This document shows positions 26,401-38,700 of a stretch of 64,000 nt of DNA, piece after piece. The translations under genes were made by a program, and so were the position numbers. The notes beneath the pieces are model-generated. The model was not told the origin of the DNA. It ran no database searches and saw nothing but the letters and a program-made list of their open reading frames with translations. Source of the stretch: Diphasiastrum complanatum (taxonomy: Eukaryota; Streptophyta; Lycopodiopsida; Lycopodiales; Lycopodiaceae); assembly GCA_029204225.1 (NCBI GenBank), contig CM055096.1:6809816-6873815 (forward strand), in the 5' to 3' direction. The stretch's first letter is position 1; each line of letters starts with the position of its first letter.

Positions 26401-29400
26401 AGAAGAGTTGCACCTTGAGCCTTTGGCAGGCTATGCATAAACTGCTTCCTGGTATCCAACTGATAGTCACCCTGGGAATCAATACCAGAAAGTAAATGAT
26501 GCCGACCAGCATATGTAAAAGACAGTGTCTGCTGAGAAAGATCCACAACAACATTACCAAGTGAAGAAAACCAATCTGCACCAAGAATAATGTCACAGTG
26601 CTCCAGAGGAATAATATAGAAATCTGCCTGTCCAGAGAAGTCACCAATGCTATAGTCCAAGCCCTGAAACATCTAAGAGCTGATAAAAGAATGTGAGCTA
26701 GCAACCTCGACATTGAGAGACTGTGTAGCAGAAATAGGTGTAGCACAAATCCTGGTGGAAATGTAACTGCTAATAAATGAATGTGTACTGCCAGTATCCA
26801 CCAAAGCAATATACTCTCGCCCCAAAATGCGGACACGTAACCGAATAGAACGAGGACCAGGACGCCCAGCCCAAGTAGCATAAGCAAGTTGTGCATGGCA
26901 AGCGGCGGAAGCAGGATCATCAGGAAGTGGGTCAGCCGGCTCATCAACAGAATGTGGATCAGAAGTATCAAGAATTTGGATATAAACATCAGAATCATCA
27001 AGAGTAAGAGCCTCATGGTAAAAAACAACGGTAGGAGGACCAGGAGACTGTCGACAATCACGGGCTAGATGATCTGGACTCTTACAGCGATAACAGAGGC
27101 GATTCTGCTGAATCTCAGCGAACTTTGCGGCTGAATATCGTCGAACAAAGGCAGGATGGGGTGTAGGAGGGTGAGGAGGAATGGTAGTAGAAGAAGCCAA
27201 AGTAGGAAAAACGAGAAGATGTGGATAACTCAGGATACTTATGCTGCACGGTAGTAGCCAAGGAGATAGCATCTGAGAGAGTAAGAGGCCGAAAAGATGA
27301 GACATCATATTGTAAGGAGCCTCTAAGACCGTCAATAAAACGTGAAATAGGCTATGTAGGATGAAGATCAGTAAAAAGGTAGGAAAGCTCAGTAAACTGA
27401 TCAATATAAGTAGTCAAATCACTGGTATGGCGAAGGCTACGAAACAGATCACGTTGGCGAACCAACCACTGTGGGTCAATTATAGCCATACGAAGATCAT
27501 GACGAAAAGCAGGCCACATATGTAACCCCTCACGAGTAGGCTCAGAGCGATAGACACGCCACCAAGTCTAAGCTCGACCATCTAAATATAATGTAGCCAA
27601 CTGCACTTTCTGGGTGTCAGTCTTGGGATACATAAGAAAATAGGTCTCTTATTTAGAGAACCAATTTTCCAAGATATTCCCGTCAGACGAACCAGAATAA
27701 GTAGTAAGCTGGATGCGATCACGAAAATCACGAGCAAAATGGGGCTCATGATTACTTGAAAAAGTAGGACAAGGAAATCCTGGTGGTGCGGAGGGAAATC
27801 CAAGTGGTGGTACTGAAGACCTGAAAGGAGACCCATAAGGACTAGCACTATATGAAGGGAGACCAAACGTACTACCAAAAGCACCTCCTGAAGATGGAGA
27901 TGGAGTAGGAGTAGGTGTACTCAATATAGGAAATAAAGGTGCTTTACCAGGACGATGAAGAATGTCGGGGGGGGTGGTATCCCCTCGTGGTAGGATAGTC
28001 TCAAGGCTAGAAAGAACACGATCAATACGACTCTCAAGGCGATCCATGCGGACATCAATATGTGTAAAACGATTATCTAAAGAGCTCTGCGGTGGGTCTT
28101 TTGATGAAGAAGTTGCCATAGGGACTAAGGAAGAGACAAAACTTGAGGGAGAGGACGTTTGTTGTCATCCCAACTTAGTCTAACTTCCAAAATCACCAAA
28201 AATGGCACAGAAATAGCCAATCAAGATGGATAATAATCAGAAAATAAGGGGTTGAGAAAGTAGAATAATGGACAGCAAATGTGCAAGCCAATAAGGAGAA
28301 AGGTTCTAACAAAATGGAAAAAGGAAGGAGGAAGGTGCGAGGCAGCAAAATGACAAACATGAGAGGGAAATAGGGGCTGGAAAAGAGCAGTATCTGAGCA
28401 AAAAGACAGCAAGTAGGTGCAAAAAAGGAAGTGCAAATGGGCGCAAGCAATACCTGAGTGGGTGCTGATCCGTCATCCAATCAATAGTGCCAACAAAGAG
28501 AGGTAAAAGCTGAAGATATGACAAAATAGATGCGCCACCCAGCCACGAATCCGAATCCTCAACTCGCACCAAATAAGCTGAAAAAGTGCTGAAAGAGGGT
28601 GCTAGACCGCCGACAAATAATCAGCAAAATGACAGCAAGTCAATGGAGAAATCCTTTGAAAATGGTGAGATAATAGGGCGCTGGGTAGCAACTACCAAGA
28701 TCCACAATATGCTGAAAATCAGGATGGAAAAGGTGCTGAAGTAAGGCGCCGATCAGCCTCCAATCCATAGCCGAAACGGACAGCAAGTCGGTGAAGAGAA
28801 CCGCTGAAAATGAGACGGTAGTAGGGCGCTGGGCAGCAGCTACCGAATCTGAAAAAAGAGCGGAAAATAATGGTGATGTAGGGCGCTGGACAGCCTCCAA
28901 TCAATATAAAAAATGGATAGCAAATCGGTGACGAAAAGTGTCGAAAATGTTGACGTAGTAGGGCGCTAAACAGCAGCTACCAAATCTGCAAAAACAATGA
29001 AAATCTGCCGAAAAAATCGACGAAAGTGATGGGTTAGCAGGGCGCTGGACAGCCTCCACCAAAACTGCAAAAAAATCATGAAGAAATCGTCGAAAGTGAT
29101 GGGCAGTAGGGCGCTGGACAGTCACCACCAATTTGCAAAAAATGACGGAGAAAATCGATGAAAGTGATGGGTGGTAGGGCGCTGGACAACCTCCACCAAT
29201 CTGCAGGAAAGTTGACGGAGATAATTGATGAAAGTGATGGGTGGTAGGGCGCTGGACAACCTCCACCAATCTGCAAGAAAGTGCTCTGATACCAAGTTAC
29301 AAGCTAAGATTCACTAGCTATCCTAGAAAGCAAGACTTAAGCTAGAAAGCAAGAAGAGAGAATGCTTAAAGAGGCTAAAGAGGAGCAATTATCATCAACT

Positions 29401-32400
29401 CCATAAAAGTTATGGACTCGGCTCATTACATTCGCCACGTCCATTTACATTTACAGTTGCTTTACTTTATGCATAAGCAGGCCTTGGGCCCTTTTTTATT
29501 CATTAGTGACATTCAGACTATATGGTTGGCCTTTGGCCTTATTATTCATTATTAGGCCATTTGAACATATTACTGGAGAGTGGGGACCTTCTTGGAGGGC
29601 GCACTATTATCCCTCCCAGTTGGGCCCTAGCCACTGGAAGCTTCCTTTTAGGGCTTCCTCTTGGCTATAAGTAGGGAAACTGTGTCATTTGTCATTCAGT
29701 TGATGATATTGATCTCTCTCTTTAGCCTCCTTAATCTCTCTCTTTCCTGCTTTATAGGGTTATGTCTTGCTTATGTGCTGCTTTCATAGCTTAAGTCTTG
29801 CTTATGTGATGCTTTCATAGCTTAGCTCTAGATCAGCTATGGCTCTATTTGTAACTGGAGCTAAGGAGCTTGCATGTTGCCCATCTTTCCTCTGTCTTTC
29901 AGTTACTTGTACACCACCAGTTATTTGCTAAGTTGTCTAGATGTTCTTTTGTTGTTTCTGAGATCGAGTTTCTTGGTTTTCTTATTTGTAATAATCACAT
30001 TTGTCTGGACCCTCATAAGGTTCAGGCCATTCAGGATTGGCCTATACCTACTGATATTCATCATGTTCGTATGTTTCTTGGGTTAGCCACTCACCTTCGT
30101 CATCCAGTTCCTCATTTTGCCACTATCGCAGCTCCTCTTCATGCACTTTTGAAGAAGTCTAGTACTTTTCTTTGGACTTCTAATTGTCAGACAACATTTG
30201 ATACTCTTCGTCGTGCTGTTGTTGATGCTGCCCTTATGTGTTTACCACAGTTTGATCAGAAGTTTCTTGTTGAGACTGATGCTAGTAATGTTGGTTTGGG
30301 TGCTTTACTTCGCCAGTCACAATGTATTGTTGCTTATGAGTCGCGTCGTCTTCGCACTTATGAGCAACGTTATTCTGTGCATGAGAAAGAGCTTTTTGCT
30401 ATTATCTATGCTCTTAAGAAGTGGCGTCATTATTTGTATCGAGTCCCATTTGACATTATTACTGATCACCAGTCTTTACGTTGTCTGTTTTCTCAATGTG
30501 ACCTTAGTGATCGTCAATTTCGTTGGTTGCAGTTTTTACAGTCTTTTAATTTCTCCATATTGTATCGTCCTGGTCGTGCTAACACTGCTACTGATGCATT
30601 ATCTCGTCTTCCAGCTTTGTTAAATACACTCGTTTCTACTATTCCTCCATGGTTTGATGCCCTACCTACAACATACCTTACATGTTCTGATTTTCGTGAT
30701 GTTTATAGTTCTGCCCCACCTGTTTCGTCCAGTCTTCATCAGGTTTACTCCATTATTGACAATCGTCTTTATCATTATGATTCTCTTTGTATCCCTAGTT
30801 CTTTGGGTATCCGTTCCCAGTTGTTGTCGGATGCTCATTCCTCTCTTGTTGGGGGTCACTTTGGTTTTTTGAAGTCTTATGCTCGTCTCAAAGACCATTT
30901 CTATTGGCCCTCTCTTCGATTTGAGCTTGCTGTACTTATTCGTACCTGCCCTTTTTGTCTTCGTAATAAGTACTCCCGTGCTAAATCTGCTGGTTTGCTC
31001 CAGAGTTGGCCTATTCCTCATCGCCAGTGGATTGATATATCTATGGACTTTATCCTTGGCCTTCTCCATACACAGCGTGGTCACGATTCATGTATGGTGG
31101 TAGTTGACAGGTTCTCGAAACAGGCACATTTTATCCCAGTTCGCAGTACTATCACAGCAGAGCAGTGTGCACGTTTGTTCCTATCAGAGATTTTCCGCCT
31201 GCATGGATTTCCTCGTACTATCCATTCCGATCGGGATAGTAAGTTTACATCTATATTTTGGACAGAGCTTATGCGTATTTTGGATGTTCAGCTTTTTATG
31301 GGTTCTACTTATCATTCTACTTCTGATGGGCAGTCTGAGGTCCTTAACAGGATCCTTGAGGATTATTTACGCCATTTTGTTACTCCTTCAGGGAAGGATT
31401 GGGATCAGCATTTATGTTTAGCAGAGTATAGCTATAATAGCTCTATTAGTACCAGCACAAGTGTCTCACCATTTTTATTATCTCATGGCTATGCACCTCT
31501 TTTACTTGGCATTCCTCTTCCTCGTGAGGATACACCTGTTACACTTGCATCTTTTCTATCAGGTGCTCGAGAGCTTATTACCCGGGCCAGTTCTCATTTA
31601 CAGCATGTTCAGCAGCGTTATCAGACCTCAGTTGATCGTCACCGCCGCCATGTTGAGTTTCAGCTTGGAGATATGGTTTATCTACTCTGACGGTTTGCAC
31701 GTCATCATTTTGTCCAGGGCCATGCTTCTACTGAGAAGCTTGCACCACGTTAGTATGGGCCTTATCGCATTGTGGAGGTTCTTAGTCCAGTTACATATCG
31801 CTTACAGCTTCCTGCTTCCACACGCGCCTGTGATGTATTCCATGTCAGTTTATTACGTGCTGCTATTGAAGATGACGCTCCTTGTGATGCTGAGTTTCCT
31901 ACTGCTCTAGAGTTATTTCCATTTTTACCTGCTGCTATATTACAGATCCGTCTATACCATAGTCGACGCCGCCGGCAGATTCAGTTTTTGGTCCAGTGGG
32001 ATGGTCGTCCTATTGAGGAGGCCACATGGGAGCCTATTGATGTCTTTTATCATACACCATTACTTGCGGATCAGGCTCGTGCTCTTGCTGCACTTGTTGA
32101 TTCCTCTACATCAGATGTTCCTCTAGCTGTTGATGCACTAGGGCTTGCTGCTACTTGATTTGGTTATCTTTTGGGCAGTTGGGTCTTTTTTTTGTGTCGG
32201 GGAGAGTTATGGACTCGGCTTATTACATTTGCCGCGTCCATTTACATTTACAGTTACTTTACTTTATGCATAACCAGGCCTTGGGCCCTTTTTTATTCAT
32301 TAGTGACATTCAGACTATATGGTTGGCCTTTGGCCTTATTATTCATTATTAGGCCATTTGGACATATTACTGGAGAGTGGGGGCCTTCTTGGAGGGCGCA

Positions 32401-35400
32401 CTATTATCTCTCCTAGTTGGGCCCTAGCCACTGGAAGCTTCCTTTTAGGGCTTCCTCTTGGCTATAAGTAGGGAAACTATGTCATTTGTCATTCAGCTGA
32501 TGATATTGATCTCTCTCTTTAGCCTCCTTAATCTCTCTCTTTCTTGCTTTCTAGGGTTAAGTCTTGCTTATGTGATGCTTTCATAGCTTAGCTCTAGATC
32601 AGCTGTGGCTCTATTCGTAACTATAAAGGAATACAATGTTGCCCTACTTATACCCTCTCCCTGAATCAAATGGAGGATTCAAAGAAAGGGAGGGAAAAGG
32701 ATTTGGAGGGAAAATAGTGCGCTCTCCCAATAGGAGGACCCCCACTCCAAATCAATGTGACCAAGTCCTAAAAATATAACCAAATAGTGCCCAAGGCCAG
32801 TATATGAATAAATAGGGCCTTTAGGCCTGCTTATGCATAATAACAATAAAAGAATGGACGTGGCGAATGTAATGAGCCAAGTCCATAACTAATACATTGT
32901 GAAAGTTTTACACTAGACAAGTGATGGCACCGCACCAGAGCACTTATACTATCTTGTACATTTTTGGCTCATGTGTTGCATGTCACTTCTTTGCAGGAGT
33001 GGGCTCAATACTTCAGCCAACTGCCCTTTTTAGGATTGCCCGGCCTATGGCAATTCCACTAGCATTTGTCTCTAGGGTTAACCACCTCTGTCAAGCCCTC
33101 AAAAGTACCACCCTGTAACCTATCCATCGGTGGAGCAGCTGCCTTGGAGAAATTCCTAATTTGTACACTTTCAAATTTGCAGAGTCTGTACTGTGATATA
33201 AGCTAACTAAGCTCTGTGGGTTTTGGGTCTCATTGACCACAACAAGTTTTGCTGGATCAATTGTAACTCTCTATACCATCAGTGTGTGATCGAGGTACCC
33301 TAGACGCAGCTTAACTGTCTTGTTGGCATAAAGGACATCAACCTAGAACGTCCTAAATATGGTATCAATATGCTTTCCATGGTCCACCAGGGTTGATTTT
33401 TAGAGGGCATGCCAAATTAGCTCTATGGTTTCTCTTCAGATCTTAGTTGCAGATTGATAATCTGCTGACAATGTCTTTTCTCCCATTCTACTGTTTTTGC
33501 ATATGGTTATGCTTTTAACTGTCACTTGTGCTCTTCATGGACCAAGCATTCAATTGTTAAGAATCTTCTCAAATTTCAATTTTGTTCAGCCATCAATCTC
33601 GAAGTTTTTAATTATGTAAATGTCTCTTATTATTTTGAGTTTGCAGGTATTCACTGGGCAGTTGCTTGATCCCTCATTGTTTGTTATGAATGCTGTGATG
33701 CAGAAAAGAACAAATTTAAGTCGTTATTTTGGTGCAAGTTTTAAGCATTTTGCTTCATGTATCAACTTTTTTGTGCAAAAGCATCTTCACTGAAGCCATG
33801 TCTGCTTTAGGTGTCAGGAAAATTATGTCCAAGTTTGAGGTGGTTGTTCTAACTCATCCTCGGTTCTCTTTCCAGCGAAGAAAATTTTGATGTGCAGCAA
33901 GCTCAAAAAATACTTGATGATGATCACTATGGCTTGGCGGATGTCAAAGAGAGGATACTGGAATTTATTGCAGTGGGGAAGCTGAGGGGGACTGCATTAG
34001 GTAGCTTTAAGCTGCTGGAACTTTTTTTTGTTGCATAATTATTATGCCAATGCAAGGCTGTATTTAGTGGCTTCAGCTCTACGTCTTCATTCAAGAATTC
34101 ACGTCAATGTCTTCACAAATCTGAATTTTCTCCTTATAAAGCACCCAGAAACGTAGTAGACTACTTTTCAGTGCCTGAGGATTAGTCATGTCTTCTGATG
34201 GAAATTTGCAGGAAAGATAATTTGTCTAGCAGGGCCACCAGGAGTCGGGAAAACCAGTATAGGGAGATCGATTGCACATGCGCTGAACCGCAAGTTCTAT
34301 CGCTTTTCAGTTGGGGGCCTTGGAGATGTTGCTGAAATCAAAGTCAGTTCTTTTTCTTTTCCATGGAAAATTTCCAAAATGCGAAGCTGTAACAGCAGGC
34401 GGATGCTAACAATCATGATGTGTGACTAGTTCTTTCTGGAATGAAACAAACGCACATAAAACTGTGTTTCAAATGCATCTATGATTTAATGTGAGGTTCA
34501 TGTTTCTGAAATTTGTATTAAGGAGATTTTTGGCTTTGCTGTTCTTGATGTAAACTTATGAGTTTTATGACAAGATTTTAGGGTCATCGGAGGACATATG
34601 TTGGTGCGATGCCTGGGAAAATGGTCCAATGTCTCAAAACCATCGGCACATCAAACCCCTTGGTGCTTATTGATGAAATTGACAAGGTAGAGTTGTCTCT
34701 CAAGAAGTTGTCTTGCAGATTATTTCTTCTCATGCAAGCATATATTACTGTGATGGATATATCTGCAATTTTCACTTGTCTTGCTGGGATCTTCTGGATG
34801 GTTGAAACAGCTGGGAAGGGGGCATGCAGGGGATCCTGCAAGTGCTTTGCTTGAGCTTCTGGATCCAGAGCAAAATGCCAACTTTTTGGACCATTATCTG
34901 GATGTTCCTATTGATCTGTCCAAGGTAAATATCGCCTTACATTGGATCAAAGGCAATTTATTTTAAGTTAAAATCAAGAAAATGTACTCCATGGAATATA
35001 ATCATATGCCATCTGTCATGACTCTCTGAATCAAGTTTTGTATCATGTGGTAGATGATGTGCATCTGTCGTTTCCGTTGGGTTGCTCTTGACTCAGAGAA
35101 ACTAATGATTGAACTTTTCAGATATTGTTTGAGAATTTGTGTGATATTGTGTGTGTGTGTGAGTCTTGAGATTCTCTGTGTGTGTGTGTGTGTGTGTGTG
35201 TGAGTGATTGTTTGATATTGTGTGTGTGTGTCTTGAGATTGTGTGTGTGTGAGTGATTGTGTGTGAGAGAGTGTGTGTGCATGTGTGTGTCTTGAGATTG
35301 TGTGTGTGTGTGTGAGTGATTGTGTGTTAGTGTGTGTGTGAGGGTGTGTGTGTGTGTGTGACTGATTGTGTGTGTATGTGTGACATGTGTGTGTTGAAAC

Positions 35401-35642
35401 TTGAATCTTGATGGGGTTCAGTGTGGGGCCTGGGCATTGTGAGAGGGGTGTGGGACATGGGTAGTAGGTACTTACAAGTTACTACTTAGTTAGAAGTTAG
35501 AACTTAGGAGTTAGTCCGAGTTACTAGTTAGAACTTAGGAGTTAGAAGTTAGCGGTTAGGGTTAAAAACTAGATTAGAATTTAAAATTTAGAATTTAGAA
35601 TTTAGGGTATACTACATAGATATTAGAGACTCGTCACTCGAG

Positions 35643-35709
<67 letters not shown>

Positions 35710-38700
35710 ACGAGCTCGTAACCAGTGCCGAACCCTAGAGAACACAGATAGGTCAGATACCATAGTCAGGGTCGTGTCCAGTGTACATGACCAACAGGGC
35801 AAGACAGTGTGAGTAGTGTGCCCCAGCACGGTCCATAGCCATGGCAGGCCTAACACAGCCTAGGGACCCTGTCAGCAGGATAGGGCTCCCAGTTGGGTCC
35901 CGACGTGCAGTCGGCCACGTCAGTGCCACGTGGCCGACACTTGGCAGTAGCATGCTACCAGTCCTCACACTGGGCTAGGAGGGGCTTACTCTATATCAGC
36001 GAGTAGGCAAGGTTGGGTGGATCAGTTAGTGTTTGCCCTACTGTGGTGTTAGGATCTACTACACTGGTATCAAAGCCATCTCCATCCTAGGGAGTTCAGG
36101 AGCAGCAGTAGAGAAAGCTATCAGAAGATAGGAAAGATCTTTGAGTTTCTCAGAAAAGATTAGAGGAGGAGAATCGCTGTAGGAGCAGCCTTAGAACTTC
36201 TGATTTTCACTGAGAAATCACAGTAGCAAGGAGTCAGATTCCAAGTGTAGGTAGCTCGCTGGAAAAACACCTGTTTCTCACTGAGTTCAGAGGATTCTCT
36301 ATAGTTTTCCCAGCGAAATTAGAGTAGGAAGAAGCCAGCACCTCCATCGCTGTATAGTCAGAGACTTGCATCTGATTTCCAGGGAAAAATTTACTGGTTC
36401 TCAGCGAGTTTGAAGCCAAAAAGGAGGAGCAGGGCCAGCGCTGCCAGTGCTTCTGAAAATCTGGTTTTTGGACAAGTTTTCGGGCCCCAACGTCAGAGAT
36501 TTGGAGCAAGAGGATTCCTACCAGATCAGCGAGCAGGAGACTTCTGAAATTTCAGAATTCAGAAGGGTTTTTGGACTTCAGATTTGCCATTTTGTGGACA
36601 AATTGAGATGTTGTCAGACCAGCGAGGGGGGATAGCAAAAGTTTCAGATCTTGTTGCACATTTTCCAACCTCAAATCAGATTGAGGAAGAAGCTGAGAAG
36701 GGCTTTTCTTGATTCTCTCTGTGGAAGTACAGTTCTCAGAAAGAGCTAAGTTTCCTTTCCCTTGTACAGTTGTAAATTAGTCTTTTAGACTTTTTTTCCT
36801 TCAGAAGTTAAGGTAGCTCTCTTTCAGTTCCGAAGATGACCACTCCTCAGGGACCTGATCAACCCCCGGAGAGAGGCTTCGACGAACTTGAAACAGAAGC
36901 CTTGGCTTACAGAAAAGGGAGGGAACCCATGGCAGAGAAGAACAGGAACAGTTCGCCGAAGAACTCGACAAACTGGTTACCAAGGAGCAGTTCCTCCAAT
37001 TGGTAACAGAAGTGGATGAACTGAAGTTGGCATTAGCCAATTTCAAGTCCAGTGTGGACGACTCGTTCACTGAACTCAAAAACTTGATTTTGAGTTCCGC
37101 GAAAGGAAGCCTTCCCTCCACTTCTCAGTTATCCCCTTCTCCACTTCCATCAGTTTCGGGTGAGACTTTACGGTCTCACCCCAGTGTTTTTAAAGACTTA
37201 AAACCTCCTACGTTTAATGGGGAAGAGGAGGATAGAAATGCAGATATTCTACAAACCTTCCTCAGCAAATGGAAGAACATTCATGCTCTTAAACAGACCC
37301 CTGACCATTTGCAAGCCATTGAGGCCAGTCTTTCCTTAGGGCCTATGACCTATAAGTGGTGGTTAAATCTCCAGGAGACTGGGCAGACTCCCCGGTCATG
37401 GAAAGCTTTTGAAGAAGCTTTCCTAAGAGAATTTCTACCAGAGAATGAACTTGATAGAGTCTGGGAAGCCTGGGAAAGAACAGTAATGGAAAAGTCTCTC
37501 ATCCAATATATCTCGCAGTATCGAGAAGCAATTTTAAAGATTAAAAATATGGATGACTATCAGAAAATCAGGGGATTTGTCCGTGGCCTCAAAGATGAAT
37601 ATAAAGTAGAGGTCCAGAGAAACTCGCCTACTACCCTTGAGCAAGCTCTCAGATATGCTCAAATCTATGATGATTCAGTGGGTAGGAAGAGGGCGAGACA
37701 ACAGCCACTTTCTGAGCAGCCTCCTCAGAAAGACTTTCAATTTAAAAAGGAATTTTTTAAAAGAAAGAAAGAAGATAAATTTAAAAGTGAAGCTCCTCAG
37801 AAACGCCCTTCACTCATACAGCCCTTAAAACCAGATGATTTTGAGAAAGCCAAAGAAGAACGTTTGTGCTTTGTGTGTATGGGCAAAGGACACACAGTCA
37901 GACAGTGTCCCAAGGGGCCTTTCACTAAAAAAGATAAAAAAGATAAAAAACAAGTTCATCTTGTTCAGACTGTATGTTTCCCCAGTGACTCGGCAGCTTC
38001 CGAGATCAAAGTGTATCATGAAGATCATGAACACTGTTGTGAGCTGAGAGAGAGAAAGAAGAAAGAAAGCTCTATTAATGTCTTTTCCATGCCAAAAGGC
38101 ATATAAGACCAATAAGAGTACATGTGAAGTATGTGGTAACCTTGGGAGCGTATATAAACGTCTCCAAGAAAGAAAACTATGCATAAGAGATGAACAATAT
38201 AACTGTAAACTACAAACTGTCCATAAGTGGGAGCAAAAATAGCTACTTAGAGGGCCGCTAGTGCGAGAGAGAGAGAAGAAGAAGAAGAAGCTTTAGGGAA
38301 GGTGTGTTTGGCAACTGGTTTGAGGAGCTCGACTAAAAGGAGGTCAATGTCAGACATACGATTGTCCTTGAGTTTGCAGATGGTGGCTTCAACCATGTCA
38401 GGAGCAAAGAGGTCACAGTGGGTAGGACGAGAAGAAAGAGACATAGCCAAGGAAGCAGAGCGGAGGGAGCGAAGGAGGTAGGAGGAACGAGAAGAAAAGT
38501 AGGCCACTTTCTTTTTACGGAGAAGGGATCGAATCTGCTTTTCCACGGAAGAAGAAAGTGTAGAATTGGAGAGTTTGAGGAACTTGACATATTTCTGGAA
38601 GAACAGTCGTTGTCATACCATTTATTATGGGTAAGATGATGAGAAGAGAAGCGGCAAGGGGGGCAATGGCATGAGCGGTGGTAGTCAGGGCATGTGTCAA

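Larger units (their letters stand above)
29408..32622 (+). mobile_element. Gypsy-B LTR retrotransposon nested in Gypsy-A
   Basis: Plus-strand element inserted in the Gypsy-A 5' LTR, flanked by the target duplication ataaa (29403-29407 and 32623-32627). LTRs are 29408-29856 (449 bases) and 32205-32622 (418 bases), both AGTTATGG...TAACT. Internal sequence starts in the RT thumb and continues through RNase H, integrase and chromodomain. The primer-binding site, leader, gag, protease and most of RT are deleted. It is a non-autonomous deletion derivative but younger than Gypsy-A. Confidence 0.95.
23916..32890 (-). mobile_element. Gypsy-A LTR retrotransposon, interrupted by Gypsy-B
   Basis: Minus-strand element flanked by the 5-base target duplication aatac (23911-23915 and 32891-32895). 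The 3' LTR is 23916-24291 (376 bases). The 5' LTR is 29295-29407 plus 32628-32890 (113 + 263 = 376 bases), split by Gypsy-B. The primer-binding site is 29283-29294. Gag with a CCHC knuckle, protease, integrase and chromodomain remain. The RT and most of RNase H are deleted: the frame passes from the pre-RT segment ([10 protein letters not shown]) straight to the end of RNase H ([10 protein letters not shown]). LTR ends are AGTTA...TAACT. Confidence 0.95.
35407..38045 (+). mobile_element. Gypsy-F: LTR, leader and gag, cut by LINE copy 3
   Basis: Plus-strand element. The LTR ends at about 36064, next to the primer-binding site TGGTATCAAAGCC (36065-36077). A leader follows, then gag from 36836. 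Gag stops abruptly where LINE copy 3 begins (38046). No protease, RT or second LTR of this family was found in the window. The LTR start is unclear because it abuts the (GT)n tract. The LTR holds a (GA)n run at 35645-35707 and degenerate gttagaagttag repeats at 35480-35600. Confidence 0.75.

Noticed and set aside
26336-27061. Long hydrophobic ORFs in other frames of Gypsy-A, B and D
   Set aside because: They overlap gag, protease or integrase in another frame and arise from pyrimidine-rich composition.
28640-29276. Short repetitive ORFs with QRPT motifs
   Set aside because: They are readings of the Gypsy-A leader tandem repeats; no start or conservation supports them.
33648-33730. Extra Lon exon after a tttgcag acceptor
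   Set aside because: The phases of 16734 and 33876 already join exactly at the conserved SEENFDV, leaving no room for another exon.
34687-34854. Continuation of the Lon exon at 34609 through 34854
   Set aside because: Open by chance; the conserved protein requires the intron 34687-34810.
35623-35856. Ser-Leu repeat ORF
   Set aside because: Translation of the (GA)n run in the Gypsy-F LTR.
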